Source: Pocillopora verrucosa (Eukaryota; Cnidaria; Anthozoa; Scleractinia; Pocilloporidae). From it: a DNA stretch of 64,000 nt. This document shows positions 24,640 through 37,900 of the stretch, in pieces. The first letter of the stretch is position 1; the number at the start of each line of letters is the position of its first letter. The notes below the pieces were generated by a model. That model saw nothing but the letters and a program-made list of their open reading frames with translations, was not told where the DNA came from and did no database searches. Location: the NCBI RefSeq assembly GCF_036669915.1, contig NC_089315.1, positions 8,397,611-8,461,610 of the forward strand, in the 5' to 3' direction. The position numbers and the translations under genes are program-made.

Positions 24640-25170
24640 TAAATGACCGACAGTCGAATATTTTTCTGAAAAACTTGACAAATCGAGAGATCCTCTACAA
24701 TAGAAGCTAGGACATGTCGATGAGGGACTGCTAAGCGATCTCTAGGGAATTTAAAAATCTCATGTGTAACCTTGAGAAATTGCGTGAGGTCGACTTCCGG
24801 TTTCTTTAATGACTGAGTGACCGACAGTCGCACATTTTTCTAGAAATGTTCAGAAATAGAGAGGACTTGTACAACTCAAAATATTATACGTCGATGAGGA
24901 ACTTCTAAGCGATCTCGAGGAGATTTATAACTCTCACTAACGCTCGGTTAACGCTACCTCAGAATACCTAGAAATTGCGTGGGGTTGATCGCCGGTTGCG
25001 GTCACGGTTCTCAATGAACCTAAATCACTGGCAGTCGTTTATTTTTCAAAAAGTTTAAGAAACCGAGAGAACCTATACAATCCAAAGTATCACATGTCGA
25101 TGAGGAACTAATGAGCGATCCCGAGGAGATTTATAAATCTCATTTCTGAAGCTCGGTTTACGCTGGGCTC
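24640..25170. repeat. Three diverged tandem repeat units (~175-206 bp)
   Basis: ACCGACAGTCG or TGGCAGTCG restarts at 24643, 24818 and 25024. Each start is followed by ATTTTTC, a GAGAGA..C.T.TACAA block, CGATGAGG(A/G)ACT, GCGATC(T/C)C and ATTTATAA-like plus TCTCA segments in the same order. Units are roughly 175, 206 and >140 bp and well diverged. They lie between the divergent SLOG and PRTase genes. Confidence 0.8.
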
Positions 25171-25837
25171 CTTTACATGTTAGAGAGATACACGGAAATT
25201 ATCATGCTGGACACGAATCATTATTTCTTTTCGAAAAAGCCTCTTGTTGACCTTAAAACTAGAAGACAGGACCCACCTTTTAATCTCCTAGTTTGGCTGT
25301 CTATAAACTTATAATCCTCGTCTTCGAAATGTTCAGAACACACTTTGGTACTGGATGTTACTTTTAAGTTTTAATTGATCTTTCTTTCATTCTTAAATCC
25401 CATATCACATTTAGAAATAGAGATGAGACGAAATTATTTTTCTGACCATTTACTCATGCAGATTAAAACACAAATTTGTGAGACTGGAATTTGAAGAAAC
25501 ATAACATTGATATTTTACTTTTGGTGCTTAAGATCCTTAGCATATACAAGAAAATGCAAATCCGAATTTAAGGAAATATTATGGCAGTTACAGACGCAGA
25601 GATGGTCAACCATTCCTCACAGTTAATTTGTTGTGCCCTCGACTGTTGTTCACTCATTTCGGACCACGTGATCACTCTATGTATGAACCCCAAAAAAAGT
25701 CTATTAAAGTAAAGAAAGCGCCAGAATATTTGGAACGTCATGTGACCACTTAATCTATTAAAATCCCGTCTTCTTATTGGTTTAATGTTTTCCTGTTTCG
25801 TTTTCCATTATAAGGCCCGCAGATTCTTGGTAGGGGA

Positions 25838-25845
25838 ATATAAAG
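25838..25845 (+). promoter_or_regulatory. TATA-like box upstream of the PRTase gene
   Basis: ATATAAAG lies 88 bp upstream of the ATG at 25933, a spacing that would put transcription start near 25870 and give a ~60-nt 5' UTR. Position and match only; no functional evidence. Confidence 0.35.
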
Positions 25846-25932
25846 TCTTCCGTGTCTCTATTATCTCGACGGCCGTAACTTGATGAAATACTTCTAAAAA
25901 TATCAGGAAGTTGATTCTAGAAACAACAAATC

Positions 25933-28900
25933 ATGGCAGCGGGCGGAAACATAAGTGGGAAACATTCGGTAATCTTTAGTAGAATGTGTGTTATTTTGGA
26001 AGATGAAGGGAAACGAGCAGAGCTCAACAATGAGATTGAAAATCTGATGAAAAGGCCTGAATTTGATTTGTACTTTACGTCACATGAAACGATTCCGCAA
26101 GAACAATTAGACGCACTTCCAACAGGGTAAGTGAGGCCTTCTGTTCGTTCTTGTTGTCATAATCATGCTACTCGAGAAATCTTGACACGATTACGGATCA
26201 ATGCTCGTCGTATCGTTATAAGCCACATCACTCCCGCTTGTACCAGAAAAATGTCGTTTTTTCACCACTGGTAGACTCATCATTTTGCCAGGGAGTATTT
26301 ACTCTCTCCGAGTCTTTCTTGATCCTTTTATTTCACGAAGAGTCTGATAATTAGAGAAATCGTTTTTTTTACTTTCCCTTCCCGATTTGATATTTGGAAT
26401 ATCTACAGTTTGACACTGCTGTTTAAAGATTTCAATTCTAGTTCCGTCAACCCACTAGGTTATCTTAAAATATCGAAATGCAGTAACAGGTATTGCTACC
26501 TTAATTTGTAATAACTACGTGCGGTCGAACATGAACCGTTTATTACTCCCACGTGTTTCGCGTGCCCAAGTACTCCGCTTCAAATTTAATGCACAGTGGT
26601 GGGGTATGCGGAATAATTTGGACGCAAAATGTAAATACATTACGGGAAAGATCTGTAGGGAGAGGTTAAAGGGAAATGATGGCGCCTGTCCCTTTAGACC
26701 AGTGAATTCTCTTTAGTCATGGATGCATGTTTCTATTTAGAACAGATTAACTGCCTTATCGGACAGAATGCGTGGACATCATTAATTATTCATAACCGCT
26801 ATATGGCGTGCATCGACCAGCAAGCTGTTAGTAATTAGGAGCTCTTTTCAGAGCTCACTGAATCCCCGATCGCTTTGCAATCTGTACGCGATCGGGAGAT
26901 AATGATCAGTTCCAGTCCAGGGATAGCACTTGCATAAAATGCTTGATAGAAACTGTGATCCTAAAGTAGTGAATTTGTTCGTAAGCTCTACTTCGTTCGC
27001 TTTTTCCTTTTCGATTCCAAAAAACTTACGTTAGAGCGATTCAGAGACTTAATTTTGTCCTTCATTTACGATAAAAGAAATGTTTTGATGAGACAATCGA
27101 ATCCTAAGCGGGAAGTGAGGTATCAAAAAGCGGTTTTCTTTTGCAAAAAGGAAAATTCAGCTTTATCGGAGCACACATGCCTAATTAACCATACAGTTGA
27201 GTGGGATAATTCTAAAACTAGACCCTGTGAGCAGGGTAACTGGGATACCTGGATGGTACTGGATCCTTGGAATCAAGTGTAGTGATACTATGGGTGTCGG
27301 ACTAGTATACTGAAATAGTGAGCTCAAGTCTGGCTAAGGGCATACACCTATTTCAAAACACAGGTATGCTCTGCATGCAAGAGTTATTTTTTGTAAGGGT
27401 GGGTGGATTACTTGAAACATTGTAAGTGGTCTACATTCTTACAAAAAGAAAGAAGAGTATTAACGCGGAAAAGAATGAAAATGTCGAATTACCTCACACA
27501 CACTCAGGCAGGTATTTTGTGGTAAATTATGTGTTGTGCGAATAAATGTCACCAAAACGCAATCGCTTTTCCGCGATCAGCCTTCACGATTATTTGCACT
27601 ATTGTGGAAAATTCCTGGCCCATTTCTTGATGAAAATCGATTGTAATATAATTTCAAGCCTTCAATATAGTCTTCTTACTTTGCGCGCGAGTTGGTTGGT
27701 GTGATGTCTGTACAGATTTTACCAACGTAATAAAAGTAGATGGCGTGAATAACAGTGACGGTAAAGCAAGCTTAAGACGGTAGAAATCGCCAGAAACTAC
27801 AACGGATTCACAGGGTATGAGTAGGTTTTATTGATTTTACGAGAAAAATGTTCATATTTCGAAATATTTATTGTTGTAAATCGACCATATTTCGTTCCCT
27901 ATACTATTGTTCAAATTTTCAACGGTTCCTCTCGTAACTTAATACCGAGTCACACAACGCGTGACGCGTTCATGAAGTAATCGTTGGCTTTTTCTCGAGG
28001 CGTGAGCTTGGGCCGCCTGTGACAAGACAATTGCGTAAACAATACTTGACATAATGGCATTATACACAAAAAACACAGGATTTTGGATCGTGTATTTATT
28101 AAAAAAGAATATCCATACAACTACAACGAAAAAAACATAAGATTCACCTTTCTGATCATGAAATTAATACCATTCGCACTGTTATCGTAGCTACGTTCCC
28201 TGGCATCAAGTGAATCCAACATGCCGTCTTTCTTCACTATCAGTTTGCATCCATTAGAGTTTTGTTCTTTAGTCTCACGGTAAGAGTGTTGTTCAACAGA
28301 TTGCATAGAGTATATGCAGTTTGGTTTCAGATTTCAGATTTTGCTTTTTAAAACAAGTGTACGTTTTTCAACTAAGACATTGGCATACAAGGCATTCAAG
28401 GCTTTCAAGCGTTGGCGACTCAATCCGTTCCAAAATTACCGCTCAATAACATCTTTTAGCGTGGATTGGCCGCGAACAATCAATCATCATCGCGAACAGT
28501 CAATCATCATCAAGATAGCACGCGTGATCAGCATGTGAACACCTCATTGGATCACAGTTAGTTGTTATGGTGTTGAGGGCCCAATGACCTCTGGGTACTA
28601 TTGCGCAATTTTTCCATTTTGTGGCGGAGGAAAAAAAAAAAACTAGACCCTGTGAGCAGGGTAACTGGGATACCTGGATGGTACTGGATCCTTGGAATCA
28701 AGTGTAGTGATACTACGGGTGTCGGACTAGTATACTGAAATAGTGCGCTCAAGTCTGGCCAAGGGCATACACCTATTTCAAAACATAGGCATGCTATGCG
28801 TGCAAGAGTTCCTTTTTTGTTGGGTGGGTGGATTACTTGAAACATTGAGTGATGTCTACATTCTTACAAAAGGAGAGAAGAATATTAATGTGGGAAAGAA

Positions 28901-31900
28901 CGAAAATGTCGAATTACCTCACTCACAGGTATTTTGTGATAGATTATGTGTGTTTTGCGAATAAATGTAACCAAAAATAAACTGTATTGGTGCCACGGAT
29001 ACCTGTTAGTACAAAATGCAGACAGCAGACTGCAGACCGGATACAAAATATAGACTGCAGACTGCAGAGTGGGTATAAAATGCAGACTAAGAATCTGAAG
29101 AGTTTTTACGTCTGGTATATAATAGCATGTCATCTTACAGCTTACCGAGCGTCACGCAATCGCTTTTCTGCAATCCGCCTTCACGATTATTTGCATTATT
29201 GTGGAATATTCCTGGCCCATTTCTTGATGAAAATCGATCGCAATATTATTTCAAACCTTCAATAAAGTCTTCTTACTTTGCGCGCGAGTTGGTTGGTGTG
29301 ATGTCTGTACAGATTTTATCAACGTAATAAAAGTAGATGATGTGAACAACAGTGATGGTAAAGCAAGCTTAAAACGGCAGAAATCGCCAGAAAATACAAC
29401 GGATACACAGGGTATGAGTAAGTTTTATTGATTTTACGAGAAAAATGTTCATATTTCGAAATATGTATCGTTGTAAATCGACCATACTTCGTTCCCTGTA
29501 CTATTCCTTATAAGGTGCAGTTCCTCTCGTAACTTAACACCGAGTCACACAACGCGTGACGCGTTCATGAATTAATCGTTGGCTTTTTCTAGAGACGTGA
29601 GCTTGGGCCGCTTGTGACAAGACAATTGCGTAAACAATATTTAACATAACAACATTATACACAAAAAAACACAGGGTTTTGGATCACGTATTTATTAAAA
29701 AAGAATATCCATACAACTACAATGAAAACAAACATAAGATTCACCTTTCTGATCGTGAAATGAATACCATTCGTACTGTTATCGTAGCTACGTTCCTTGC
29801 CATCAAGTGAATCCAACATGTCGTCTTTCTTCACAAGCAGTTTGCATCCATTATAGTTATGTTCTTCAGTCTCACGGTAGTAGTGTTGTTCAATAAATTG
29901 CGTAAAGTATATGCAGTTTGGTTTCAGATTTCAGATTTTGCGTTTTACAACAAGTGAACGTTTTCAACTAAGACATTGGCATACTTAGCATACAAGGCAT
30001 TCAAGGCTTTCATGGCTTTTAAGCGTTCGCGACTCAATCCATTCCAAAATTACCGCTCAATAACATCTTTCAGTGTGGATTAGCCGCGATTAATAATACT
30101 TGTATATGCGTCTGTAAGTATTTTGCGCGTTTGCGCTATAATGCTCCGGCAGATCGCCATCCAAATATGTTGAAATACAAAATAACTGACCAAAGAGTTT
30201 TATAAGCAAAATCTCATGATTCGTCATGTGACCCGGCCCTGTCTGTGCATGACAGCGTCAATCATCATCAAGATAACACGCGTGATCAGCATGTGAACAC
30301 CTCATTGGATCACAGTTAGCTGTCATGGTGTCGAGGGATAACACGCGTGATCAGCATGTGAACACCTCCTTGGATCACAGTTAGCTGTCATGGTGTCGAG
30401 GGATAACACGCGTGATCAGCATGTGAACACCTCATTGGATCACAGTTAGTTGTCATGGTGTTGAGGGCCCAATGACCTCTGGGTACTATTGCGCAATTTT
30501 GCCATTTTGTGGCGGAGGAAAAAAAAAAAAAAAGACGACAAAAAAACAAAGGCATTTTATGACTGGGCTACCACAGGTATCCCAGTAAAAAACTAGACCC
30601 TGTGAGCAGGGTAACTGGGATACCTGGATGGTACTGGATCCTTGGAATTGTTGGCCCGTCACTTGTACCTAGGCCCTCCCTGAGGGAAACTACATCCGGG
30701 CTCCCCAATTATTGTTGTTGTTGTAACACGAAGTGCTCGTGGTCAAGCTCGGGAATAAAGACTGTGTTCATTGAGCCCTCGATATTGTTTGAGTCGTCTG
30801 TACTGCCTGACATGGTGTCAGAAGTGGGATAGATCCGATAAATCGACAAGAGAAGCATTTACGGAGAGCAAACGTACATTTAGCGAATTCAACGACCGCA
30901 GCCGACTCGTCAAACAGTCAATAAAGGAATTCTCAGACCAGTGTATCAAATGCCAACACTGTCTGAACAGCTCCATAAACTCTGCCATGCCAAATGTTTC
31001 TCACTTGTTGATGTCAGAGAAGGCTTTCTACACGTACCACTTGATGAAGAATCGTCACTGATGACGACAATGCACACGTCTTATGGGAGATACCGATGGC
31101 TCCGCCTCCCATTTGGCATATCAAGCGCTCCTGAGGAATTTCAAAAGCGCCTCATGTCAGCTCTAGAGGGTCTTGATGGAGTATTATGCATCGCCGATGA
31201 TATACTTGTGTTCGGAGAAGGAACAACCTACCAAGAAGCTGAGAAAGACCACGACCGCCGTCTTGTCGCACTTATGGAGCGCTGCTCCAAAAAGAACATA
31301 AAATTAAACCAGAGCAAACTGCAGTTCAAGCTACAACAAGTCAAATTCATGGGCAACGTCATAACTGATCGAGGAATGCAAGCAGACCCAGACAAGATAG
31401 CAGCAATCTCAGCAATGGCCCCACCCCGAAACAAAGCAGGTGTTCAGCGATTCGTGGGAATGGCCAACTATCTCTCACCCTATTGTCCAAACCTCAGCAC
31501 CATCATCCGGCCTCTCACCCAACTCACCAAGTCAGATATCCCCTTTATGTGGGCACAAGCACAAGATGACGCATTTAACAAAGCCAAACACCTCATCTCC
31601 ACTGCACCAGTGCTCCAATACTATGACCTCAGTAAACCGGTCACACTTCAAGTCGACGCTAGTGAAGAAGGCGTGGGCGGTGCCCTCCTTCAGCCCAATA
31701 GTGAAGGACGCCTCCAACCCGTAGCATACACATCAAACAGCCTCAACGCAACAGAACAACGATACTCCCAAATCGAAAAAGAGTGCTTGGCCATTTGTAA
31801 CGCATTTGGAAAATTTGACCACTGGCTCTATGGCAAATCAGATATCGAAGTTCACACCGACCACCAGCCACTTGAGACCATCTGCAAAAAACCTCTGCAC

Positions 31901-34900
31901 AAAGCCCCAGCACGGCTACAGAAAATGCTAATGAGACTGCAGAGATACCGCTTCACCATCCAATACAAGAAAGGAACCTCACTCTACCTGGCAGACACTC
32001 TCTCAAGAGCAGCACTACCTACCCCAGTACATGCCAGGGTCACAGGCTTTGAAGTATTCAGGACTGAACTCACAGAGGAATCCGATACCCACAACCCCCG
32101 CCTCACAGAAACCACCGAATCTCGCCTACGCGACGAGACCAAAAAGGATGAACACCTCTCCAAGTTAATGGCCACAATCGCCCAAGGCTGGCCGGATGAC
32201 AGAAAGCAGCTACCACAACCACTACGAGCATACTGGACCTACAGAGACGAGCTAACCACTGACAATGGCCTCATCTACAAAGGCGCCCAAGTTATGATAC
32301 CGCAGTCCATGCAAGCTGAGATGCTGCTGAAAATCCATGCAAACCACTTTGGTCCTGACTCAAATGTACGCATGGCACGAGACGTACTATTCTGGCCCGG
32401 GATGAGACAAGCAGTGTTTGATATGTGCAACAACTGCAGTACCTGCGCACAGTATGGATCAAAGTCAACAAAGGAACCTATGCGATCACTTCCGATTCCA
32501 ACACTACCATGGCAGATCATCAGCCAAGACATCTTCCAGTACAGACAGAAAGCCTACCTTGTAACAGTGTGCCATTTTTCTGACTGGATCGAAGTGGATG
32601 AACTTGACGACACTTTGGCAACATCAGTCATTAACAAAACCAAAGCTCATTTCGCCAGGTTTGGCGTTCCACGTATCTGCCACACAGACAACGGACCACA
32701 ATTCACCAGTAAGGATTACATGGACTTTGCCTCTCAGTACGGGTTCAAACATACCACCTCAAGTCCCTATCACTCCCAGGGCAACGGCTGAGCCGAGGCA
32801 GCAGTGAAAGTATCGAAGTCTATGCTAAAGAAATCAGATGACTTCCAAATCGCCTTGCTCAATTACAGAAACACACCACCAAAAGACCACACCTACTCTC
32901 CTGCCCAACGCATGGTGAGCCGCCGGACACGAACGACGCTCCCAACAGCTGACCACCTTCTCGAGCCCATGTCAATCAACCGTGACACTGTATCAGCAGA
33001 ACTCAAGGCCAAACGCAACACCAGTAAAGCTCACTATGACAAGACTGCGGGCCCAGAGCAGAATAGCATCAACATTGGTGAATTTGTGTATGCACGACCA
33101 CCGACAAGCAAACCAGGCAACCCTTGGGCATATGGCCGTGTCACCGGACAACGCCACTCAAGATCTTACACCATACAAACGCCCCACAGTACCATTCGAC
33201 GAAATCGGATACACATCAGGCATGCAGTACCTCCTCCTCCCCAAACACCACCGTGCACCCCACCCACGCTCACGCCTAGACCAGGCCACAGCCTTGCAAA
33301 TCACTACAATCGTCTAGGATCAGAGCTGAATATGCCCACTAATCAGCCTACACAGCAACCACCTCCCTCATTGGACAAAAGTAACAGCGGCCCAGTTCTC
33401 GACACCCCTTCCCCTCCACAACCACAAGAACCAAGCACACCAGCCACGGGCCCAAGTGAGCTGCCTATCGACACACCCCTTGCTACAATTCAAGAACAGC
33501 CAAGGGATCACCAACCCGAAATGAGAACACGCACAAGACTCATCAAACCACCAACTCGGTTCAAAGACTTTGAACTCAAGTAATGCCTGCCATAAACGTT
33601 CGCGCTGCATAACAGCACGGTTGCAGAACTTTCCATGATAACAGTCCGAACAGAACCTTATATAAGGCTACACCTGCCTACTTTACTCTGTTCTATTTAC
33701 TATTAATTTTTTTTTCTTTTTTTTCAAAGAAGGGGGGATGTTGGCCCGTCACTTGTACCTAGGCCCTCCCTGAGGGAAACTACATCCGGGCTCCCCAATT
33801 ATTGTTGTTGTTGTAACACGAAGTGCTCGTGGTCAAGCTCGGGAATAAAGACTGTGTTCATTGAGCCCTCGATATTGTTTGAGTCGTCTGTACTGCCTGA
33901 CAGAATCAATACGGGTGTCGGATTAGTATACTGAAATAGTGAGCTCAAGTCTGGCTAAGGGCATACACCTATTTCAAAACATAGGCATGCTATGCATGCA
34001 AGAGTTATTTTTTGTAGGGTGGGTGGATTACTGGTGGTCAACATTCTTACAAAAGGAAAGAAGAGTATTAACGTGGAAAAGAACGAAAATGTCGAATTAC
34101 CTCACACACAGGTATTTTGTGGTAGATTATGTGTGTTGTGCGAATAAATGTAACCAAAAATAAACTGTATTAGTGCCACAGATACCTGTTAGTACAAAAT
34201 GCAGTCAGCAGACCGGATACAAAATATAGACTGGAGACTGCAGAGTGGGTACAAAATGCAGACTGAGAATCTGAAGAGTTTTTACGTCTGGTAAATAATA
34301 ACATGTCATCTTACAGCTTGCCGAGCGTCACGCAATCGCTTTTCCTCGATCAGCCTTGATGAAAATCGATCGTAATATAATTTCAAGCCTTCAATATACT
34401 CTTCTTACTTTGTGCGCGAGTTGGTTTGTGTGATGTCTGTACAGATTTTACCAACGTAACAAAAGTAGATGATGTGAATAACAGTGATGGTAAAGCAAGC
34501 TTAAACGGCAGAAATCACCAGAAACTACAACGGATACACAGTTCGCGACTCAATCCGGTCCAAAATTACCGCTCAATAACATCTTTTAGTGTGGATTGGC
34601 GGCGAACAATACGACTTGTGTATGCGTCTGTAAGTATTTCGAGCGTTTGCGCTATAATGCTTCAGGTGATCGTAATCAGAACACGTTGAAATACAAAACG
34701 ACCGACAAAAGAGTTTTCTAAGCAAAAATCTCGTGTTCGTCATGTGACCCGGACCTGTCCGTGCATGACAACGTCAATCATCATCAAGATAACACGTGAT
34801 CAGCATGTGAACACCTTCACCCTCATTGGATCACATGCACAGTTAGTTGTCATGGTGTTGAGGGTGCAATGACCACTGGGTACTATTGCGCAATTTTTCC

Positions 34901-37900
34901 ATTTTGTGGCGGAGGGAAAAAAAAAAAAAACTAGACCCTGTGAGCAGGGTAACTGGGATACCTGGATGGTACTGGATCCGTGGAATCAAGTGTAGTGATA
35001 CTACGCGTGTCGGACTAGTATACTGAAATAGTGAGCTCAAGTCTGGCCAAGGGCATACACCTGTCTCAAAACATAGCCATGCTATGCATGCAAGAGTTAT
35101 TTTTTGTAGGGTGGGTGGATTACTTGAAACATTGTAAGTGGTCTACATTCTTACAAAAGAAAAGAAGATTATTAACGCGGGAAAGAATGAAAATGTCGAA
35201 TTACCTCACACACAGGTATTTTGTGGTAGATTATGTGTGTTGTGCGAATAAATGTAACCAAAAATAAACTGTATTTGTGCCACGGATACCTGTTAGTACA
35301 AAATGTAGACAGAAGACTGCAGACCGGATACAAAATATAGACTGCAGAGTGAGTACAAAGTGCAGACTGAGAATCTGAAGAGTTTTTACGTCTGGTATAT
35401 AATAACATGTCATCTTACAGCTTACCGAGCGTCACGCAATCGCTTTTCCGCGATCAGCCTTCACGATTATTTGCACTATTGTGGAAAATTCCTGGCTCAT
35501 TTCTTGATGAAAATCGATCGTAATATAATTTCAAGCCTTCAACATAGTCTTCTTACTTTGCGCGCGAGTTGGTTGGTGTGATGTCTGTACAGATTTTACC
35601 AATGTAATAAAAGTAGATGACGTGAATAATAGTGATGGTAAAGCAAGCTTAAAACGGCAACAATCGCCAGAAACTACAACGGATACACAGGGTATGAGTA
35701 AGTTTTATTGATTTTTCGAGAAAAATCTTCATATTTCGAAATATTTATCGTTATAAATCGACCATATTTCGTTCCCTATACTTTTCCTTATAACGTGTTC
35801 AAATTTTCAACGGTTCCTAGAATAACTTACTCTGAGTCACACAACGCGTGACGCGTTCGTGAATTAATCGTTGGCTCTTTCTCGAAACGTGACCTTGGGT
35901 CGCCTGTGACAAGACAATTGCGTAAACAATACTTGACATAATAACATTATTCACAAAAAACACGGGATTTTGGATCATGTATTTATTAAAAAAGAATATC
36001 CATACAACTACAATGAAAACAAACATAAGATTCACCTTTCTGATCGTGAAATTAATACCATTCGCACTGTTATCGTAGCTACGTTCCCTGGCATCAAGTG
36101 AATCTAACATGACATGTTTCTTCACTAGCAGTTTGCATCCATTTGAATTTTGTTCTTCAGTCTCACGGTAGTAGTGTTGTTCAATAGATTGCATAGAGTA
36201 TATGCAGTTTGGTTTCAGATTTCAGATTTTGCTTTTTACAACGAGTTTACGTTTTCAACTAAGACATTGGCATACTTGGCATACAAGACATACAAGGCAT
36301 TCAATGCTTTCATGGCTTTCAAGCGTTCGCGATTCTGTCCGATCCAAAATTACCGCTCAATAACATCTTTTTGTGTGGATTGGCCGCGAACAATACGAAT
36401 TGTGTATGCGTCTATAAGTATTTTGAGCGTTTGCCCCATAATGCTCCAGATGATCGTAATCCAATTACGTTGAAATACAAAACGACTGTCAAAATAGTTT
36501 TATGGGCAAAAATCTCGTGTTCGTCATGTGACCCGGCCATGTCCGGGCATGACAACGTCAATCATCATCAAGATAGCACGCGTGATCAGTATGTGAACAC
36601 CTCATTGGATCACAGTTAGTTGTCATGGTGTTGAGGGCCCAATGACCTCTGGGTACTATTGCGCAATTTTTCCATTTTGTGGCGGAGGAAAAAAACAAAA
36701 AAAAACTAGACCCTGTGAGCAGGGTAACTGGGATACCTGGATGGTACTGGATCCTTGGTATTAAGTGAGGTGATACTACGGGTGTCGGACTAGTATACTG
36801 AAATAGTGCGCTCAAGGGCATACACCTATTTCAAAACATAGGCATGCTATGCATGCAAGAGTTACTTTTTTGTAGGGTGGGTGGATTACTTGAAACATTG
36901 TGAGTGATGTCTACATTCTTACAAAAGGAGAGAAGAATATTAATGTGGGAAAGAACGAAAATGTCGAATTACCTCACAGGTATTTTGTGGTAGATTATGT
37001 GTGTTTTGCGAATAAATGTAACCAAAAATAAAATGTATTGGTGCCACGGATACCTGTTAGTAAAACATGCAGGCAGCAGACTGCAGACCGGATACAAAAT
37101 ACAGACTGCAGACTGGGTACAAAATGCAGACTAAGAATCTGAAGAGTTTTTACGTCTGGTATATAATAACATGTCATCTTACAGCTTACCGAGCATCACG
37201 CAATCGCTTTTCTGCGATCCGCCCTCACGACTATTTGCACTAATGTGGAATATTCCTGGCCCATTTCTTGATGAAAATCGATCGCAATATTATTTCAAGC
37301 CTTCAATATAGTCTTCTTACTTTGCGCGCGAGTTGGTTGGTGTGATGTGTGTACAGATTTTACCAACGTAATAAAAGTAGATGACGTAAATAACAGTGAT
37401 GGTAAAGCAAGCTTAAAACGGCAGAAATCGCCAGAAAATACAACGGATACACAGGGTATGAGTAAGTTTTATTGATTTTACGAGAAAAATGTTCATATTT
37501 CGAAATATGTATCGTTGTAAATCGACCATACTTCGTTCCCTATACTATTCCTTATAACGTGCAGTTCCTCTCGTAACTTAACACCGAGTCACACAACGCG
37601 TGACGCGTTCATGAATTAATCGTTGGCTTTTTCTCGAGACGTGAGCATAGGCCGCCTGTGACAAGACAATTGCGTAAACAATATTTAACATAATAACATT
37701 ATACACAAAAAACACAGGGTTTTGGATCACGTATTTATAAAAAAAAGAATATCCATACAACTACAATAAAAACAAACATAAGATTCACCTTTCTGATCGT
37801 GAAATTAATACCATTCGTACTGTTATTGTAGCCACGTTCCTTGCCATCAAGTGAATCCAACATGTCGTCTTTCTTCACAAGCAGTTTGCATCCACTATAG

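Larger units (their letters stand above)
30649..33902 (+). mobile_element. Ty3/Gypsy-type LTR retrotransposon, gag-less, recent insertion
   Basis: Two 164-bp LTRs (30649-30812, 33739-33902) appear identical and begin TGTTGG and end TGACA. A 4-bp target duplication GAAT flanks them (30645-30648, 33903-33906). A primer-binding-site candidate TGGTGTCAGAAGTGGGA follows the 5' LTR at 30813, and a polypurine tract AAAGAAGGGGGGA (33726-33738) abuts the 3' LTR. The internal part is only ~2.9 kb. It lacks gag, protease and the start of reverse transcriptase, and the remaining pol frame has an internal stop. The RT-RNase H-integrase order is Gypsy-like. It cannot move by itself; the identical LTRs suggest it was mobilised recently by proteins from a complete relative. 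Confidence 0.93.
30592..34929 (+). repeat. Array unit 3, split by the LTR element
   Basis: The unit is interrupted by the retroelement at 30649-33902, which landed 57 bases from the unit start. Without the insertion and its 4-bp target duplication it is about 1.08 kb. A ~650-bp internal part present in units 2 and 4 is missing at about 34541-34545, where GATACACAG is followed directly by TTCGCGACTCAATCC. Confidence 0.85.

Noticed and set aside
32982-33317. 111-aa frame in the LTR element's 3' part
   Set aside because: Overlaps the pol frame in another phase; composition is explained by the pol sequence.
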